Assembly (NCBI RefSeq): GCF_047948215.1
Contig: NC_134463.1
Span: 98,360,657-98,424,656, forward strand
DNA from: Lycorma delicatula
Lineage: Eukaryota; Arthropoda; Insecta; Hemiptera; Fulgoridae
Length of the DNA stretch: 64,000 nt
Direction: 5' to 3'
Part shown: positions 62,046 through 64,000 of the stretch, piece by piece
How positions within the stretch are numbered: position 1 is the stretch's first letter
Layout: each line of letters begins with the position of its first letter
Made by a program: the position numbers and the translations under genes
The notes under the pieces: model-generated
What the model was told of the DNA's origin: nothing
The model's database searches: none
The model's input: only the letters and a program-made list of their open reading frames with translations

Positions 62046-62250
62046 GAAAAAAATTGAAGAAAGAATGTAATTTTAATTTTAATTTTTAAAGGAAAACAAG
62101 TTAAAAAGTCAAAACTCTGGAAAGTATGGTGTATAATAATCATTACTATAAAGTAATACAACGCATACACCAATATTTTTAAATTCAGAGCTCAAAAAAA
62201 TTACCGAATCGTTTTTATATGATTATTGTAGTGGTAAGTTATTGTAGTAT

Positions 62251-62271
62251 ATATATATATATATATATATA
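62251..62271. repeat. (AT)n microsatellite
   Basis: Short AT repeat. Confidence 0.9.
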
Positions 62272-62961
62272 AGAACCTAAACTTACTCTTACAATATACT
62301 TATATTCTGTCAATGCTCTCGTATTTGAAATGTCAATATCATTTATACCTGTATTCAAAAGTCGAGTCGAGTATCGTAAACTTTTATACAAATGGAAATG
62401 TTTGCTTCTGAACAAAATAGTGAATTGTATGATTTTCAGAAGAAAAAGATGACACTAAACTGACACATATTAGGATTTTTATTCTCTTGTGATTCCTTTC
62501 ATAACATCCTTCATTTTATTTTTATTTTGTTATCGGTTCCATCTTCGTTTACATATACATCTGTTGTTTTATTTGATAAAGAATCTTGTTAAAAGTGTGT
62601 TTTTTAGGGCTGTAATTTATTCAAAACATTTATTATACAGCACTTAATTTATGGTACTAATTAACCAGTAAGGTTTAAATTTAGTGGTTTTGTATGAAAT
62701 CTGACCAGAAAAATTGAATAAATAGATCTAAGAAAAATATTTTTAGAGGTTTTTGAGATACCTGAGGTAAATGACAAAACTTGGGGTTGAAAAACATAGT
62801 TTTATGTTTTACGTAAAATAAGATTGTTAAATGAAAAATAAACACATAAAAATTTTAAACAAATTTTAACTATGTATCAAATGAAACAAAATTTTGTTTC
62901 ATTCTTATATTTTGAAAAATTGTTTTAAAACGAAATAATAAAATAATTAAGAAAAATAAAC

Positions 62962-62987
62962 AATATATATATATAACATGTATATAT

Positions 62988-63034
<47 letters not shown>
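62962..63034. repeat. (AT)n-(GT)n compound microsatellite
   Basis: AT units interrupted by AACATG, then GTGTGTGTGTGTG. It lies directly left of the GC-rich island at 63.1 kb. Confidence 0.9.
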
Positions 63035-63109
63035 TAATTGTTATGTATATTGTTACCATATGTATGCCTAATTTAATGTAGGCGCGTGATAACGGTAACA
63101 GCTCAAATT

Positions 63110-63465
63110 TCAGGTGTGATTCCCTGACCGCCTCAACTTGAGACTTACCGACATCCCCGCCGGAGCAGCAGGCCTGCCGGCCCGCCAAGTGAGCCGCTGG
63201 ACGCGAACTCTACCTTCCCGCTCCAGCTCGCCGGGCTTCAGTCGCCCTGGCTGGCGGACTCAGCAGCAGGAGCCGGCCCAGCATGGGATCGCTCGGGGAG
63301 AACCGCCACGGCCGGGCCGGCGAAAGACGACCGACGCCGAGCCGACACTGCGGGGCTCTGCGGGGCCACCACTGCCACGCTGTAGTGGGGACCCAACTGC
63401 CATTGAGGGGAAGCCCAGCCTGATTTATATGGCGAGCCGAAAATCCCTGACTTTGCCACACTGAG
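63110..63465. other. GC-rich island of unknown origin
   Basis: About 350 bp of markedly GC-rich, CpG-dense sequence (for example CCGGCCCGCCAAGTGAGCCG, GGCCGGGCCGGCGAAAGACG) end near GGATCC at 63470. Both strands carry open stretches of 73-108 codons rich in Arg, Pro, Ser and Ala. That is expected by chance in GC-rich DNA, and I recognise no protein. It may be the 5' region of a retroelement, a CpG-island-like promoter, or inserted foreign DNA. Confidence 0.4.
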
Positions 63466-63549
63466 TAATGGATCCTCTTTTTCAAGTTGATCACTCTATA
63501 TATTTAATCATTGGCGTCAGGATTCCCTGGATTAATATCATTAAAACTA

Positions 63550-63841
63550 ACCCACCGGGTTGGTCTAGTGGTGAACGTGTCTTCCCAAATCAGCATATTT
63601 GGAAGTCGAGAGTTCCAGCGTTCAAGTCCTTGTAAAGCCAGATATTTTTACACGGATTTGAATATAGATCGTGGATACCGGTGTTCTTTGGTGGTTGGGT
63701 TTCAATTAACCACACATGTCAGGAATGGTTGAACTGAGAATGTACAAGACTACACTTCATTTACACTCATACATATCATCCTCATTCATCATCTGAAGAA
63801 TTATCTTAACGGCAGTTACCGAAGGCTAAACAGGAAAAAAA
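63550..63841 (+). mobile_element. SINE-1, full-length copy 8
   Basis: It has a complete head (CCCACCGGGTTGGTCTAGTG), body and tail (GAAGGCTAAACAGG plus A-run). A perfect 13-bp target-site duplication, ATCATTAAAACTA, flanks it at 63537-63549 and 63842-63854. The B-box-like GTTCAAGTCCTTG is intact. Confidence 0.92.
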
Positions 63842-64000
63842 ATCATTAAAACTATTATTAATCGTTATCCGTTTAGAAGCTAGAACTGCTCAACCGGCAG
63901 TAGTTTATTTAACTGATCGTTATAATTAGGAGTAACTGATTCTACAAATTTAAAAAAAAAATGTCTCTTTTATTCAAGTATTTCCAAAAATGACTTTTTT

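Larger units (their letters stand above)
26000..64000. other. Upstream intergenic DNA of labial; stretches without any gene
   Basis: Outside the elements listed, I see no gene here. The following stretches are AT-rich, with only chance reading frames and simple repeats: 28290-29390, 30480-31100, 31850-32570, 33130-33700, 33850-34385, 34870-35495, 35630-36455, 39430-40010, 40930-41520, 41860-42330, 42520-44270, 45550-47640, 48660-49255, 50640-52300, 53410-55380, 56930-57570, 58150-59455, 61105-61860 and 62050-63105. They may contain regulatory elements that cannot be recognised without comparison to another species. Confidence 0.5.

Noticed and set aside
63138..63494. Overlapping open frames on both strands of the GC-rich island
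   Set aside because: Stop codons are rare in GC-rich DNA, so frames on both strands are expected. The peptides are low-complexity and unrecognised.
24712..64000. Hox-cluster microRNAs (miR-10 or miR-993 types)
   Set aside because: No seed-bearing mature sequence such as TACCCTGTAG was noticed, and the hairpins present do not match known precursors.

Overview
The window is AT-rich eukaryotic DNA from an arthropod, very probably an insect. The best guess is a hemipteran with a large genome. This rests on the labial-type Hox exon, dense tRNA-derived SINEs and decayed non-LTR retrotransposons, and on my recollection of similar repeats in hemipteran genomes, which I cannot check here. There are no prokaryotic operons, rRNA genes or convincing functional tRNA genes.

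The one clear cellular gene is the first coding exon of the Hox gene labial on the minus strand (24711 down to 23778). It encodes an N-terminal transactivation region rich in His, Gln, Ser and Asn, ends with the labial hexapeptide block TYKWMQVKRNVPKP, and stops at a splice donor (CAG|GTACGA). I found no homeobox between that donor and the left edge. The left 23.8 kb is therefore read as labial intron 1, with the homeobox exons beyond coordinate 1. To the right lie the labial 5' UTR and a promoter candidate (about 25.8-26.0 kb), then about 38 kb of upstream intergenic DNA. By the usual insect Hox order this should lead toward proboscipedia.

The rest is mostly transposable-element wreckage. 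(1) A tRNA-derived SINE of about 290 bp (SINE-1) has eight copies, six with target-site duplications visible. (2) A second tRNA-derived SINE (SINE-2) has a different tRNA-like head but the same 3' tail module as SINE-1. (3) A non-autonomous element of about 700 bp (DNA-1) has 13-bp inverted ends and a terminal hairpin, in eight full or partial copies. (4) A second interspersed family (IR-X) is at 4.6, 13.5 and 49.3 kb; the last copy was split by a SINE-1. (5) There are at least ten broken non-LTR retrotransposon fragments (jockey-like, R1-like, RNase H-bearing, and two other RT lineages). (6) There is one decayed mariner/IS630-type transposase. Several foldback structures and microsatellites complete the picture.

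No TE coding region is intact. The strongest unexplained items are a long inverted repeat at 30.26-30.46 kb, GC-rich islands at 29.40-29.52, 33.71-33.85 and 63.11-63.46 kb in AT-rich surroundings, a single-copy-looking block at 34.39-34.86 kb, and the shared tail of the two SINE families. I found no evidence of a novel multi-gene system.
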